Source: Pogonophryne albipinna | Lineage: Eukaryota > Chordata > Actinopteri > Perciformes > Artedidraconidae | NCBI GenBank assembly: GCA_028583405.1 | Contig: CM053246.1 | Location: forward strand, 28,258,557-28,322,556 | Reading direction: 5' to 3' | Length of the DNA: 64,000 bases | Shown here: piece after piece, positions 36,558 through 48,215 of the stretch | How the letters are laid out: each line of letters opens with the position of its first letter | How positions within the stretch are numbered: position 1 is the stretch's first letter | The notes under the pieces: model-generated | What the model saw: the letters and a program-made list of their open reading frames with translations, nothing else | The model's database searches: none | Told to the model about the DNA's origin: nothing | Translations under genes and position numbers: made by a program

Positions 36558-36948
36558 TTAAAGGTGGGGTGGGTACTTTTGGAGAAACCAGCTCGAGTGC
36601 GTTAGAATTTGAAAATACACAGCCGGGAAAAATCTGCCACTTCCTTACAGAGCCCCTCCTCCAACACACACGAACGCGCACATGACCAATGAGGGCACGA
36701 GATAAGTTTGTGCACAGATGGAAGGCTGACAGGCAGGTAGGCCATCCAGTTATTTTAGCCGGGCTGGCTAAAATGATTGGTCGTGCTTTTTACAGTACTA
36801 CGGCTTCCACAGATGACATTTTTTTAATGGATTTTGTGTCAAAGCACTTAAGATATTAATTGCTATCGGGATGTTAAGAGCATTCCATGGAATATAACAA
36901 AAACTGTATCTCGAGCCGGTTTCTCAAACTTACCTACCCCACCTTTAA
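36558..36948. mobile_element. TTAA-flanked MITE
   Basis: 391 bp, from TTAAAGGTGGGGTGGGTAC to TTACCTACCCCACCTTTAA. The inner phrases 'gagaaaccagctcgag' and 'ctcgagccggtttctc' are also inverted. Non-coding. The same AAAGGT...ACCTTT plus TTAA design is seen in the elements at 7864 and 46547, though the bodies differ. Confidence 0.75.
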
Positions 36949-39900
36949 TTGTTTAAACAAAAATAAAGGACAAAAAATAGTCAAAAGGTCCAATCTAGTT
37001 TCCAATGAACTATTAGAAACAGTGAGTGACAAAAGAGGTACATTTAGCCTTGATATACTTTACTGAGTGCAAGAACAATACTCAGGGAACTATTATATGT
37101 TTTTGCTTTATTAAAATAATCTGAAGCTCATGTTTTTGTATAATTGTAAACCTGCATTTCAAAGTGAAAAGTGCAACAAAAAAGAAATCAGCCTGCTATT
37201 CACTGTGAGTAAAGTAGGTCCAAAACCATCACACAGAGAGCAATCAAGGTTTTCATAATGGGAAACTCTGAATTTAAAAAGGAAGAGAAACGGTCATTTT
37301 GAGCGATGCTGGTTCGAGGAAAGGTAGTTTTAAATGTGCAGCGGTGACACTGCAACTTTCTACCTTTATGTTAAGCTGTGTTACCCATATAGACCATTCC
37401 AAGTGCCCCAAAAATGCCTTAGTTACTCTCCACTCGTGTTGTATCTATTCCCTCTCTAGAGAAGAGAGACGTGAGAGCTGAGTGGCTGACCTTTGTCCTT
37501 ACTCATTTTAATTAACCGTGGCTAATATCAGCCATTTCCGTGATGAGGACTCACATTAGTGCGAGTGCACAAACACACATTCACGGACCCACACGTGCAT
37601 GAAGAAGCACACATGCATATGCAAACACATTATAGTGGAAAGAGATTTACAGGGGCTAAGATAGGGATTCACAACCAGACACACACACACAATCACAGAC
37701 ACACACACCCAAATGACAATGATTAGTGGCTAACTAAATGTCAAGGGGCCATAATGGCAAATCTGTTCCTTTAGACACAGTCATATTCTCTCTACACTTT
37801 CCCTGCAATATTAATGGCAGGCTGCATTGTTTTAATGCAGTATTATTCCCCCAAGACTCTTGATACATAATTATTCAAGCTGGGAATAGCAACACCAATT
37901 CACTATCCTCTCCTCATAGCACTTATAACCCATAGTGCATAAGATAACTACAGGGATGTCACAGTGAGGGTGTTTCTATTTCGATAACAAAAATCAAATT
38001 TTTACAAATAAAACAGTAAATCTTTATAAATCAAGGGTTATTATACATATCTCATTAAATAAGACAAGACCATACAATAACATTTGGGCAAACATTCAAC
38101 TGCATGTAATTGTCACGTACAACACATATCCCTGGTTTTATCTAATGAGCAAAGGTGTAGTGCTGCTGGAGTGAACTGGCGGGATGCTCAAGCTCTTTTT
38201 ATTTTCCAAATGAGAAATAGAATATTTCGTTTGAGTAATCCGGTTGAAATTCATAAAAAAAATGTAAGCCTTGAAGATCCAATCATCACTAAAGCATATG
38301 TCATGCGAGAGAGCCAATACGGTGACGGAGAATAAAGATCAGCAGGTGTGCAGATTATTAAATAGCAGTGAAACAGCTGTGCCAATCACAGTCAAACGTG
38401 ACAACGACAGCTCAGCAAACAGAAAGCCCTCTGGATGGTCCTGCGTCACAAAATTAACACATTTCCACAAAACTGCACCCAAAAACTGAGGGAGTAAAAT
38501 CTCCCATTGGGTAGGTCCTATGATAACATTAGAAAAACATTTTTTTAAATCGATAATTTGATGAAACTGATCAGACCTGCTGCATTCACGTGCTGCTAGG
38601 GTTTCATAAAGGAAAACAAGCCAATAATGAACTGTACGTAGCCACACATCTATTGAGTGTCTAATAGAGGTCGAGCATTTAGTTTTTGGTATGTATTTGT
38701 TTGATGGACAAAAGACTACGTTTTGACACCCTGGAAAATGAAAGTTTTATCAAAGGACTTTGACACATATGTAATCCTCTCCCAACTGCTCATTATTCTA
38801 TGAGAGACATTTTAATGTACATGTAAGCCTTTTGGAAAAAGCTATTACTCAGTGAGCTACATTAACGTCTTTGTTAAGACCTGTGGGTGGCCCTCGTTTC
38901 CTGAAATGGCTGCACATTTAGAGAATGAATTCTTCAGGTGTTCATTTTTTAGAACACGTACTGTATAGGCTATTATAGAAAATTGCAAGTCTAATAGCAT
39001 TCAATTTCATATTTGGATGAATAGCAGAGTATTGACAAAATGTAGTTTTCATAAAATATAGAGGGTTTAACATTAAACTGTTGAAACTGCTTGACATTGG
39101 GTTTAAATGGGAAATAGTTTAACCGATATGTTCACAAGGTGCACTCTATTTTTAATTGAATAAAGAGGAAGGTAGAGCTAGGCTGCAATTATGCTTAACT
39201 TTATAGTATTGATATAGCTAATACTCAGGAGGAATCCGCAGCAAAGCGGTATTAAATGAGGTAGAAATGTCATGGAGAATGTGTTCATTCTCTGGATTAA
39301 TTCAGAGGGCTGTGTTAAGTGTAGTTGACAGGACTGTATTTTTGGACTGAGGTCATGAGAAAATGAATATTAAAAAATGCACCCAGCAATTAATGAGAGT
39401 GGCAGAATCATGGCATATTAAGAATAAACTGCAATTTGCTGCGCCTTATTATACCGTGCTGTGTAATTATACTCTATCTCCATCCTGACATCAAAGAGAG
39501 GAGCGACGACCTGGAGGTTTAACCCTCCATTTTACTACTTGCTGAGAAACACTCCCGCACCGGGCGATGAGTTTTTACAGTGGATCCGCTCTGATCCATA
39601 TTAACGTCTAAAGCATTTTCATCACATACAGGATTATTCCTCACATTTTTGAACATATTAACCCTACAAAGTACTTCATCACACAGTGGCATCTGTAAAG
39701 CCTTACATAAAATCATTTTAAGATAAACAGCACTTCATTTCAATAGAGCATGATCCTGTAGTAGTTTGGTAGCAGATGCATGCGGGGCACAGGCACTTTG
39801 TTATTATAAAAAGACGATTCAGACTACAGTTTCACAGAGAGTTACATTTTAAGTTCAAACCTCTGCCTATAGTTTTAAGCTTTCCGAGATGGAAGCTTGA

Positions 39901-42900
39901 TACGCATTACCTCTGCCCATGTAAGCAGTAACTGCTGAAGGGAAGTGTGCTCCCCCTCACTGTGACAAGATATTCTTAGATGAGAGGTGCTGTGCATATT
40001 TAACACATTATCACATCTACAATCTTAATTAACAGAGAGGGGGGAAGAAGAATACCGGCTGAGATGGAGAAAGTCATGTGATGTGTAGAAGGGGGGTTGG
40101 GCCTGATAGCAATCTCTCATTCCTCTGTATCCTACATCAGATATAGTGGTCAGGGTAGACTGTAAATAGGTCAGCGCATCTATGGTGGAGATGAGGATAT
40201 GCAGATGAAGACCGGCAGTAGAGTAGAGCAGTAAAACAAGAAGCAAATAGCTGATTAGGACCAAGGGTTGACGATGATCATAGTTCAGAGGGCTGTCGGT
40301 GATGTCACTGATATCGCAGTTTTACTCCGTAATCAGTGCACGGCCACAAGGCAGAGCCCACTTAGTTTAATCTTGTTAAGTCAAGTATTTAAAGGAAGGA
40401 TTTAACTGCTCAGCAGTTACCTTTGCCAAATGTACCTGGCGGAAAACATGGACCCTTTTAGTAATACAGCGGACACCGATGGCCCTGATGATTACATGAT
40501 GGTTATTGCTTTTGGCTGAGATTATGTGAGAGACCCATTTAGGCACTGGAGGATCTCAAGGTGTGTAATATTTCCACTCCCCGGATGATTGATGTGATGC
40601 TGCAGCCACACTTTCCAACCCTGTTTTTTCATCACTGTACAGAGCATTACTATTCTCATATGTTTCACCGTATCCACTGGTTTTTCATTACTCTCACCTG
40701 TACTATATTGATTTATTTTTCACCATATAGAGCTTCTGATTTGTCGGAACTCCAACATTTCCTCACTTCTCATGGGTGCTGTTTAATGGCAATGAAGCAA
40801 TGTGAGTGGGAAGCATGAGGCAAACGTTACATTTGTGGAGGTGACACAAGGTCTCTGAGGGCATACATGTAATGCAGAGATCAAATGTTTCTTCTCGATG
40901 AGTGAGCAGGCACTGCCACATCTAACCTCCTACTAGAATGCAGCAGCATGTGATTCATGTGTTAAGAAGTGTGACAATAACGAGAAATCCCTGTTGCTGT
41001 TAAACTGTTGTAATATTCAAGTAGGGGGAAACCCCATGGGATGTTATTGTAAATAAATATTTTTCTGGCTCTAATGGAAAATTGAATGGGTATTTTATAT
41101 TGACAAGAGATTTTGCTGACAGTGAATGAAAAAAATGTTGGAAAGACACTTCAACAATTGTGACCTTAACAATTAGAACTTTTAGTGGGTTCCCAACATC
41201 ACTGACTCATCATAATCACTGATCATAAATGTAATGTATGATTTAAAGGATTCATGAAACATTATATTTCTCCAGCTTCCACACTTGTACTTTAGCATTC
41301 TTCAATTTCGACCTTGCCCCAAAAACTGGAAAATAAAAGCGTTAGCAGAGCTGCAATAACATGACCAAACTCAAGAAAGCTAACCAGCACCGTGCTGACA
41401 TAGATATACATTCCAGATAAGCATAATTGTTCGGGGGATGAGCTGGTCAAGGACCCTACCATGCAACGGAAATGGGTTGAGACCATTGCATATTTCCCTG
41501 AATATACTGTAATCCCCGCATGCTCCCGTTTTCTGTGTTACTCTGCATGGTGCACTGTCAAGCAAAGCAAAAAGTGACAAAAAATCCAGAGCCATAAAAT
41601 CCTTTCACTTCAACTGTAACATTCGTGTTGCAGCATTAATACATGTTTTATGCTTGGACTGAGAAGCCCAGATTAAAGTGTCTGGCTTGTTCTCTTCGCT
41701 TCCCCTTCGGCAGATAAAAAACAACATGCTCCCAGAAGCCTCTGCAACATGACAGAGCTGCTCCCCTGTTACATCTCATCTGTAAAGAAATCCCTCTGTC
41801 CTCCATGAGTGGGCTTAGGAAAGTGTACACAAGTGTTGCACAGTGACAGGTAATGATTCACAACACATGGAGTTTTGACAAAGCAAATAAACAAAAGTAC
41901 AATAAGGTGTGATGTATAGAGGCGCCATAACAGCACACGTATGTTTGTATGCCGCTTGCATGAATAGAGAAATTGCAGAGTGCCTGGCAATGTAATGAAC
42001 CAATTTGTACTACCTTGAGAGCCTGTTGGAGACGTGACCATAGGCCTTGATAAGCTGGAGTGAGTCATCTGTTTTTCCACATACTTCCTGCCTGCAGCTC
42101 TCTGATACACAGCTCTGTAATGGCGGGCCACTGATTAGCTTGATGACTTCACAGTAACAGCTTTGGATAACACAATCATAACACCATCAAGCTTTGTTAA
42201 AAGCTGCTAACAGTAAAAGTAACAAGTACAAAGCATATGTGTGGAACTCTATGTTTAAAGTATTTTTTCTGTGTGTTGTCCAATCAGCATCTCAGTGAAA
42301 ACATCTATTTTTGTGTTGTCAACTGTTTAAACATGTTTGTGTTATTGTTGATTTGTTTCAAGACTCTATGTTGCAAATGTGTTATGAAGCTATAAAAAAA
42401 GCTGTTGGTCAGGTTTTATAAAACAAACTGCCATTTATAAGCTTTAATTAACAACATTTGTTTTTTGTGGAAGAATTAATATAAATGACTGAAATTAGCA
42501 ACATTTTAAAATTGTGAACTGTAGGGCACCAATTGGTATTTTGAGGTCAAGCCGTTGCCAAATCTTAGCCACTAGGTCACATCCATCAGGAATTCTGGGC
42601 ACTGCAAAACGTATTATAAAGCCGACAGCTGGCACATTAGCGTCGGTTTGATTGTGGCCATATGGCCAGTGGTGAGGAGCTGCCATGACCAAAACACCCC
42701 TGGTAAGATTCCCATTACAGAATGTACTTCAGAAAGGAAACATCTACAAAACATGATGGTCCTGTAGTGACCATTACTGCATGCCAAGCAGCTGACTATG
42801 GTTCATCACATGTATATTTAGAAGCACAGTGTGGTCTGAAGAAGAGGTAAAGTGACTGTTTGTGTTAGCCAAGGCAGCTCTGCTAACCTTCGGTGTGAAT

Positions 42901-44964
42901 GGCATTAATTGTTACTCAGCCACTCCAGGTCCATTAACTCTGGACTATACATGGGGAAATAATTCCACTGTTTAGAGGGATGAACAATCAATTGACACAA
43001 TAGGGTACAGGAAACAAGCAACTTGAAATGATGGAGAATAAAAAAGCTTATAGACTAACCAATCATTGGAGTTTCTCGTCATAACAACTCAACTTGGTTT
43101 TATCATCTTAGGGCAATTCATGATAAACACTCCACCAGCAACTAACATCTGGCCCTGCACTGATATGACTGTATTTCTCCTGATCCTTAGACACTATACT
43201 AATAGTATCTTGTGTTGCCAAGTGCAGATATGATACCAGTGATCTGTTATTCAAAAGACATTCTCCTTGGTAGATGTTTTCTTTTTTTCCTTTTTTTATG
43301 TGATAAAAGCTTCCTAACAAAAGGTGCAGATAAAATAGATTAAAAAAAACTAAAGTTTACCTTGGCTAACCTCAAATGACATTAATTCAAAGTAAAGCTG
43401 TGCCATTGCCTTCACATTCAAATGCATGTATTGCAAAGCACATGTAGAGAGGGATGTGACAGCGGTTACTAACACATCTAAATGAGCTTGATGGATCAGT
43501 TAAAGTTGGATGGAGGGCCTTTGAACGCAAGGAGGTTAGCTTGCTTGAGGAAACCCTAACAAGACATAAGACTGTTGATGGACACATTGGCAGTGGAAGC
43601 CATTGCCCCTGTGACCTTTCAGCTATAAGACATTCACTGTTACTGCAAAGGCCTTGGTGCTCTGACAAGTTGACAAGGGGCTGAAAGAGCATGCATATAT
43701 GTTTTAGGCAACCAGTTAATGTGTGTCTATCAACAAACAGTACTGTAAGTAAGGCGAGTGAGGTTTGTTGCAATCTTATTATCAGGCACATTGCTGCCAG
43801 TTTAATAGCCAACCACATAAACAAACACAGTGAGACACTTAGGGCATTTAAACCATCCACTAAACCACAGCACTACCCTACACCCACTCACGGTTATAGT
43901 GCAAGAAGATGGATGTTGACATATGAAAGCTATCAGGTTATAAAATATGGAATAATAAAATGAGCAGAGGGTACACTGCTTTCTGGGTTATTGCTCATAT
44001 GTGCTATTTGTTGATGTTTTCCTTATGAACACTTGACAAGGTAAATGATACATTCGTTGACTCTTCTGTTCATCCCCGGTGAAATCTGAATTCTCACAGG
44101 ATGACAGTTTACCAAAACATTGTCAAGCATGTTGTTTGTGAATTTACGTGACTTTTCTTCTTCTTTTTCACAACATAGTGTTTTTGTACTCGGGCACTTT
44201 GCTAATCTTACTCCATATGCCGTTACAGCAATACCAGCTGGAGAGCGCTTCCTCTTACACATTTCACATATCAGAGCTCACACTACAAACAGTGTGTATG
44301 ACCCTTAACTCTTCTATTAATACGATGCTGCCGGTGTGAGAGTATGCATATTTTAACATTATGTTCCCTTGAAATTCTAACCATGGCTTAAGTAGAGTAA
44401 GACATATTTGCTATGCACTTGTTATACATCTGATATGTACTTAGAGATACAACTAAGGTGTTAACTGTGTACAATGAATCAAGGCACATTATTTTGTGGA
44501 AGAAATGTTTAAGTTAAAAAAAGAAACCTCCTTTTGACATGTTTTCTGATGACAACATTTCTATTTAACCGAGGCAGAGCCAAGTGGACCGTGCACACTG
44601 TCCATCTTTGATTCAGCTTACCAAAGGAACACAACATGGCCCTGGGAAGATGGATTTGAAGTGAGGCTGTTTTCTCGCAGCTAATCCACAGTCTGAGGTA
44701 TCAGCACACAAACTAAGCCACCACCCTATTACTCCGCCAAGTAACAATTAGGATGTTGTCGTCAATTAGCTCCCTGTGCCCACAACAGCCTTCTTAATGT
44801 CCCATAAAACACAAACACACCTATTGACCTTGTTAGAAGCAGACATCCAGAAGATGAAGCCCAATTTGGACAGCCTCTAAAGAACTTAATGGGACTTTTA
44901 TTATGTTAAAGGCTGAAATTCAAAGCTTTAACACCTGCTTACCAATCCAATGACACAGAGCATA
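36949..44964. other. intron 2 sequence, 8 kb
   Basis: No gene or well-bounded mobile element recognised. Open frames of up to 157 codons here lack any known motif and are treated as chance. Confidence 0.45.
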
Positions 44965-45289
44965 TCAATAACTAGGGATGCTCCGATCAGGGTTTTTGGG
45001 GCCGATCACCGGAATCAGTATTGACCGATACCGATCGCTGATCCGATCATAGGGTGGGTGGGGGCTATGGGGATCTTCCATTTAAAGTGATGTTTAAAAC
45101 TCAGTTGATGGGGCTCATTTTTATATCGCTTCAGTTTATAATAGTAACGGATCAAAAAGTTCAGATTAATTTTTAATACATGATGCGCTTCCACAAACAA
45201 CAACCAACATAATTATTGCATCAAATGAAGTACATTATTCAAGTTTACATTAACTTTGGATAATAACACGGGAGAAATGAGCAGAAGCG

Positions 45290-45316
45290 CTCTCTTTTTC
45301 TCTTTTCCTCTCTCCC

Positions 45317-45352
<36 letters not shown>

Positions 45353-45367
45353 CCTCTCTCCCTCCCC
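45290..45367. repeat. CT-rich low-complexity tract
   Basis: Nearly pure CT dinucleotides and CCCT blocks. The element at 8769 has only a short CT run at the corresponding place, so the tract has expanded here. Confidence 0.9.
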
Positions 45368-45482
45368 TGACAGCACGTCAGTATCTCATGCAGCTCACTG
45401 ACCCAGTAATGAGTGACCCAGTGAAGAATAAATATATTTATAACTAGTTTAGCTTGTTCCAGAGGTAGATAAACTAAGTGTG

Positions 45483-45816
45483 TTACGGCCCGTCCACACA
45501 GCGGCGTGCGTTGAAGCTTCCAACGCTTCTGCCCATTCACTTTGAATGGGGTGACGTCACTTTTAGCCGAACTGCATCGTGGGAAGCGACGCGGAGCGTT
45601 GCTGGCGTGGCTCGCTGCAAAAGTTGAGCAATGTTCAACTTTTGACGCCTCGGCAGAAGCGTCAGCCAATCGAATCATATGCCAGTACAAGCTCTAGCCA
45701 ATCAAACCGCTGCTTGTGTGTCAGGGGCGGGAGATTCATGTGATTGGTTGTTGGTCGAGTGTCAGACACGCCCACCGGCAAGCGTCAACGCACGCCGCTG
45801 TGTGGACGGGCCGTAA
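45483..45816. mobile_element. nested 334-bp terminal-inverted-repeat element
   Basis: Perfect 32-bp inverted ends starting TTACGGCCCGTCCACACAGC and reading inward to GCGTTGA. Inside are several CCAAT/ATTGG motifs and 'gtgacgtcac' at 45551. GC-rich, non-coding, no clear target duplication, superfamily not assigned. It interrupts the hAT element at 44973. Confidence 0.8.
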
Positions 45817-46079
45817 GGTCTACCTCTTAGTGTGTGTTCGCTCCGCTCACCGGTCCGTCACAGCGGGTGGAGCTGCAGGATTTCTGCTTCACACACGTTG
45901 CATACCGCTATTTTATTGTCTTTTTCGGACACCTTAAAATACTGCCAGACCGGTGAAGCTATTTTGGCGAGCTTGTTTTGCCGCGCACAGAGAAAAGTGT
46001 CATGTATTTTACGTCATGTGATCGGCTCTCCTGATCAGCCTTTATAGAGAGCATCGATCGGAGCATCCCTATCAATAAC

Positions 46080-46546
46080 TATATAAAATGCATTCAAGAG
46101 TCGAAAGATTTACATCCTATTTGTAACCTGCTGGGACAAAACCCAGGGAGGCTTGATTAAAGTTACATAGTCTGCCTCCAGTCATTAAACAAACACTTTT
46201 ACTCTGTGTATCATAGCCCACGGGCACTAAATGTATCCTAAGATGTCAGATTGCCTCTAAAGAAGAAATGTCTCCTTGAAAAAAAATTCTTATTATTTCA
46301 TAGAAAGAATAGCTTGGGCTCTTGTTCTTACTAAGAGTATAAGAGAGTGACAGATATGTGTGCTGCACAGATGGTATGGGATACACCTGTGACCAATAGG
46401 TACAACAAATGGACAACAAAAGACATTGTCGGATTTGCTATATGGATGGCTTAATGATCAGGGAAATAAGTGACACAACAAGTTATTGGATAATACTGTA
46501 ATATGGTAAAGTCAGATAGAAATCTCAAATAAAAGCAATTTTAGTT
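46080..46546. other. intron sequence between mobile elements
   Basis: Nothing recognised. Confidence 0.4.
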
Positions 46547-46849
46547 TTAAAGGTCACCTATTGTGCAAAATCCACTTGGTATACATTAGGGATGGGAATT
46601 TGAAAGCAAATGTATATTCGAATATTCGACCCCCCAAAAAACGGTTAACCGGTTAACCGAAATGTACATATCCTATAAAAAAAATTGGGTAAAAAAAAAA
46701 AAATTCTATAATTTTTTCGAAATAAATACATACACGTTCAAATAAGTGTAGAAACCAAGTCGAATTTGTCAAATGTATTGAACTGGTGATCACAGTTTGA
46801 CAGCTATAGGCCTACAGCTTTCATGTGTGGAGGCGATTCACAATCAGGC

Positions 46850-47007
46850 CAGCTGTAGAGAAGACCCTCTCAGCTGGAACGGAGGTTGCGGGTATAGCAA
46901 GGTATAGCATGTGTATATATAAGTTTAATTTGGCATAGTTTGACCTCTACACCGCACTCACTAACCTGGTCGAAATATTTCCACACATTACTCCTTTTTG
47001 ACGCCAT
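46850..47007 (-). pseudogene. BED start plus hAT C-terminal fragment
   Basis: From ATG at 47007 the minus strand reads MASKRSNVWKYFDQV, the start of a BED finger (W and Y/F are the conserved aromatic pair), then stops after 45 codons. In another frame it continues with 'PATSVPAERVFSTAGLIV', the conserved hAT dimerisation motif. Most of the finger and the whole catalytic region are deleted. Confidence 0.8.
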
Positions 47008-47038
47008 GTCTGTTGTGTAGGACTCTTCTTGGAGTATA

Positions 47039-47480
47039 AATAATTACCGGACTATGACTGGTAAAATATGTTGAATACCGGCAAAACTAAATCTCTCCAG
47101 TCAAAATGTAGATGCACTTTGCCACCACACACGGTTGCCAAGCAGCGCTTATTGTTGTTTAGGCTGGCCATGTGTCGCGAGTGTTGACAGGGGGCGGGGG
47201 AGCACGCTCATGAACTGTTAGCGCCGGAACCTCGCAACGGCTGCGGAGCTCATTTGCGCCACATTTGGGCCTAAGATGAGGTTTGAGTCTGCGTGATCTG
47301 CGTGTAGGGAGGGGCAGCAGCCATATCATTAGCTAGAACTAGCGAGATCTGATGGATTTGGACATAAATGCGAGTGAAGTATAACCGGACACGAGAGAGA
47401 GAGAGATCAGCACCTGCAGCTCTGCCCGCTGTGAGGGACCGGTGAGCTGAGCAAAACACACCTTTAGACGTCACCTAACA
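47039..47480 (-). repeat. inverted segment shared with the 8769 element
   Basis: Reverse-complement phrases match 13185-13720: 'tgtgttttgctc' with 'gctcacc', 'atctctctctctc', 'gttctagctaatgat', 'aacaataagcg' and 'gagagatttag' followed by 'ttgccggt'. The match ends just before the terminal repeat of the 8769 element. Confidence 0.75.
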
Positions 47481-48215
47481 CATTTAGCTATGGCACTGTC
47501 GTATATATATACATTCAATTATTCAATTTGATAATATGTAATCAACTTAGGCATCACTCCCAAAAAAAAAAATTATAAAAAAAAAAAAAAAATTATAAAA
47601 ATATTCATAACTCATATTCGAATACATGAATAATTATTCGACACCTGAATAATTTCGAATATTTGAATATTCGATTAATCGTTCCCATCCCTAGTATACA
47701 TCAACATGTGTCCCCTCTGTATAAAGGGATTCTGAAAGTTTCAGGAAAAAAGACTTGCTCACTTTTTGTCCTGATCCATTTATATAAAAACCTGTCTGAA
47801 AATGAGCTGATCAGATTTTGGCCACTTTGTGATGTCATAACGATTTTCTGTGTAACCATTAGCCAATAACCAACCACCAAGGTAACCCCCCCACCTTATC
47901 ACCTGAATCTCCTCCGAGAGCACCATTGTGTTCTTTTTAACCAAGTATCTCTCAGAGGGGCGAGGGGAGTGGCCCCTTATTTTCATCTAAAGTAACACTT
48001 CAGAGACATGTTTTGTATATATCTGAGACCTATCATATATTGATGAAAAACAGTATAATAGGTGACCTTTAAATATTGCACCCACCCATCAAAGAGCATG
48101 GCACTTACTGTATACTGTACAGTAGGTGGAGAAAACTGAAATCCAACATTAATTGATAATGGAAAATAGGATTGAAAATAATTGAAATGATCTTTTATTA
48201 CCAATTAATATACAC

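Larger units (their letters stand above)
44973..46071. mobile_element. non-coding hAT element with nested insertion
   Basis: 1,099 bp, starting TAGGGATGCTCCGATC and ending GATCGGAGCATCCCTA, flanked by an exact 8-bp duplication TCAATAAC (44965-44972, 46072-46079). This is a teleost hAT family with 'ccgataccgatc' subterminal phrases. No transposase. It contains a CT-rich tract (45290-45367) and a nested small element (45483-45816). Its core matches that of the split element at 8769. Confidence 0.92.
46587..47693. mobile_element. BED-hAT deletion derivative with inverted foreign core
   Basis: 1,107 bp, from TAGGGATGGGAA to TTCCCATCCCTA, with an exact 8-bp duplication GTATACAT (46579-46586, 47694-47701). 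It carries minus-strand fragments of a hAT transposase (46850-47007). An inverted segment at about 47039-47480 matches the right part of the element at 8769. Subterminal sequence is rich in 'attcgaatattcga'. Confidence 0.93.
46547..48072. mobile_element. TTAA-flanked MITE, copy B, interrupted by a hAT element
   Basis: Outer ends TTAAAGGTCACCTATTGTGC and AATAGGTGACCTTTAA. Its two parts (46547-46586 and 47694-48072) together match the element at 7864. The hAT element at 46587 entered at GTATACAT. Better preserved inverted ends than copy A. Confidence 0.8.

Noticed and set aside
43387..43860. 157-codon minus-strand frame with a hydrophobic start
   Set aside because: No recognisable family, no splice or promoter context, and overlapping frames on the other strand; treated as chance.
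45250..45690. 146-codon frame with an Arg-Glu repeat
   Set aside because: It translates the CT tract of the hAT element and runs into the nested element.
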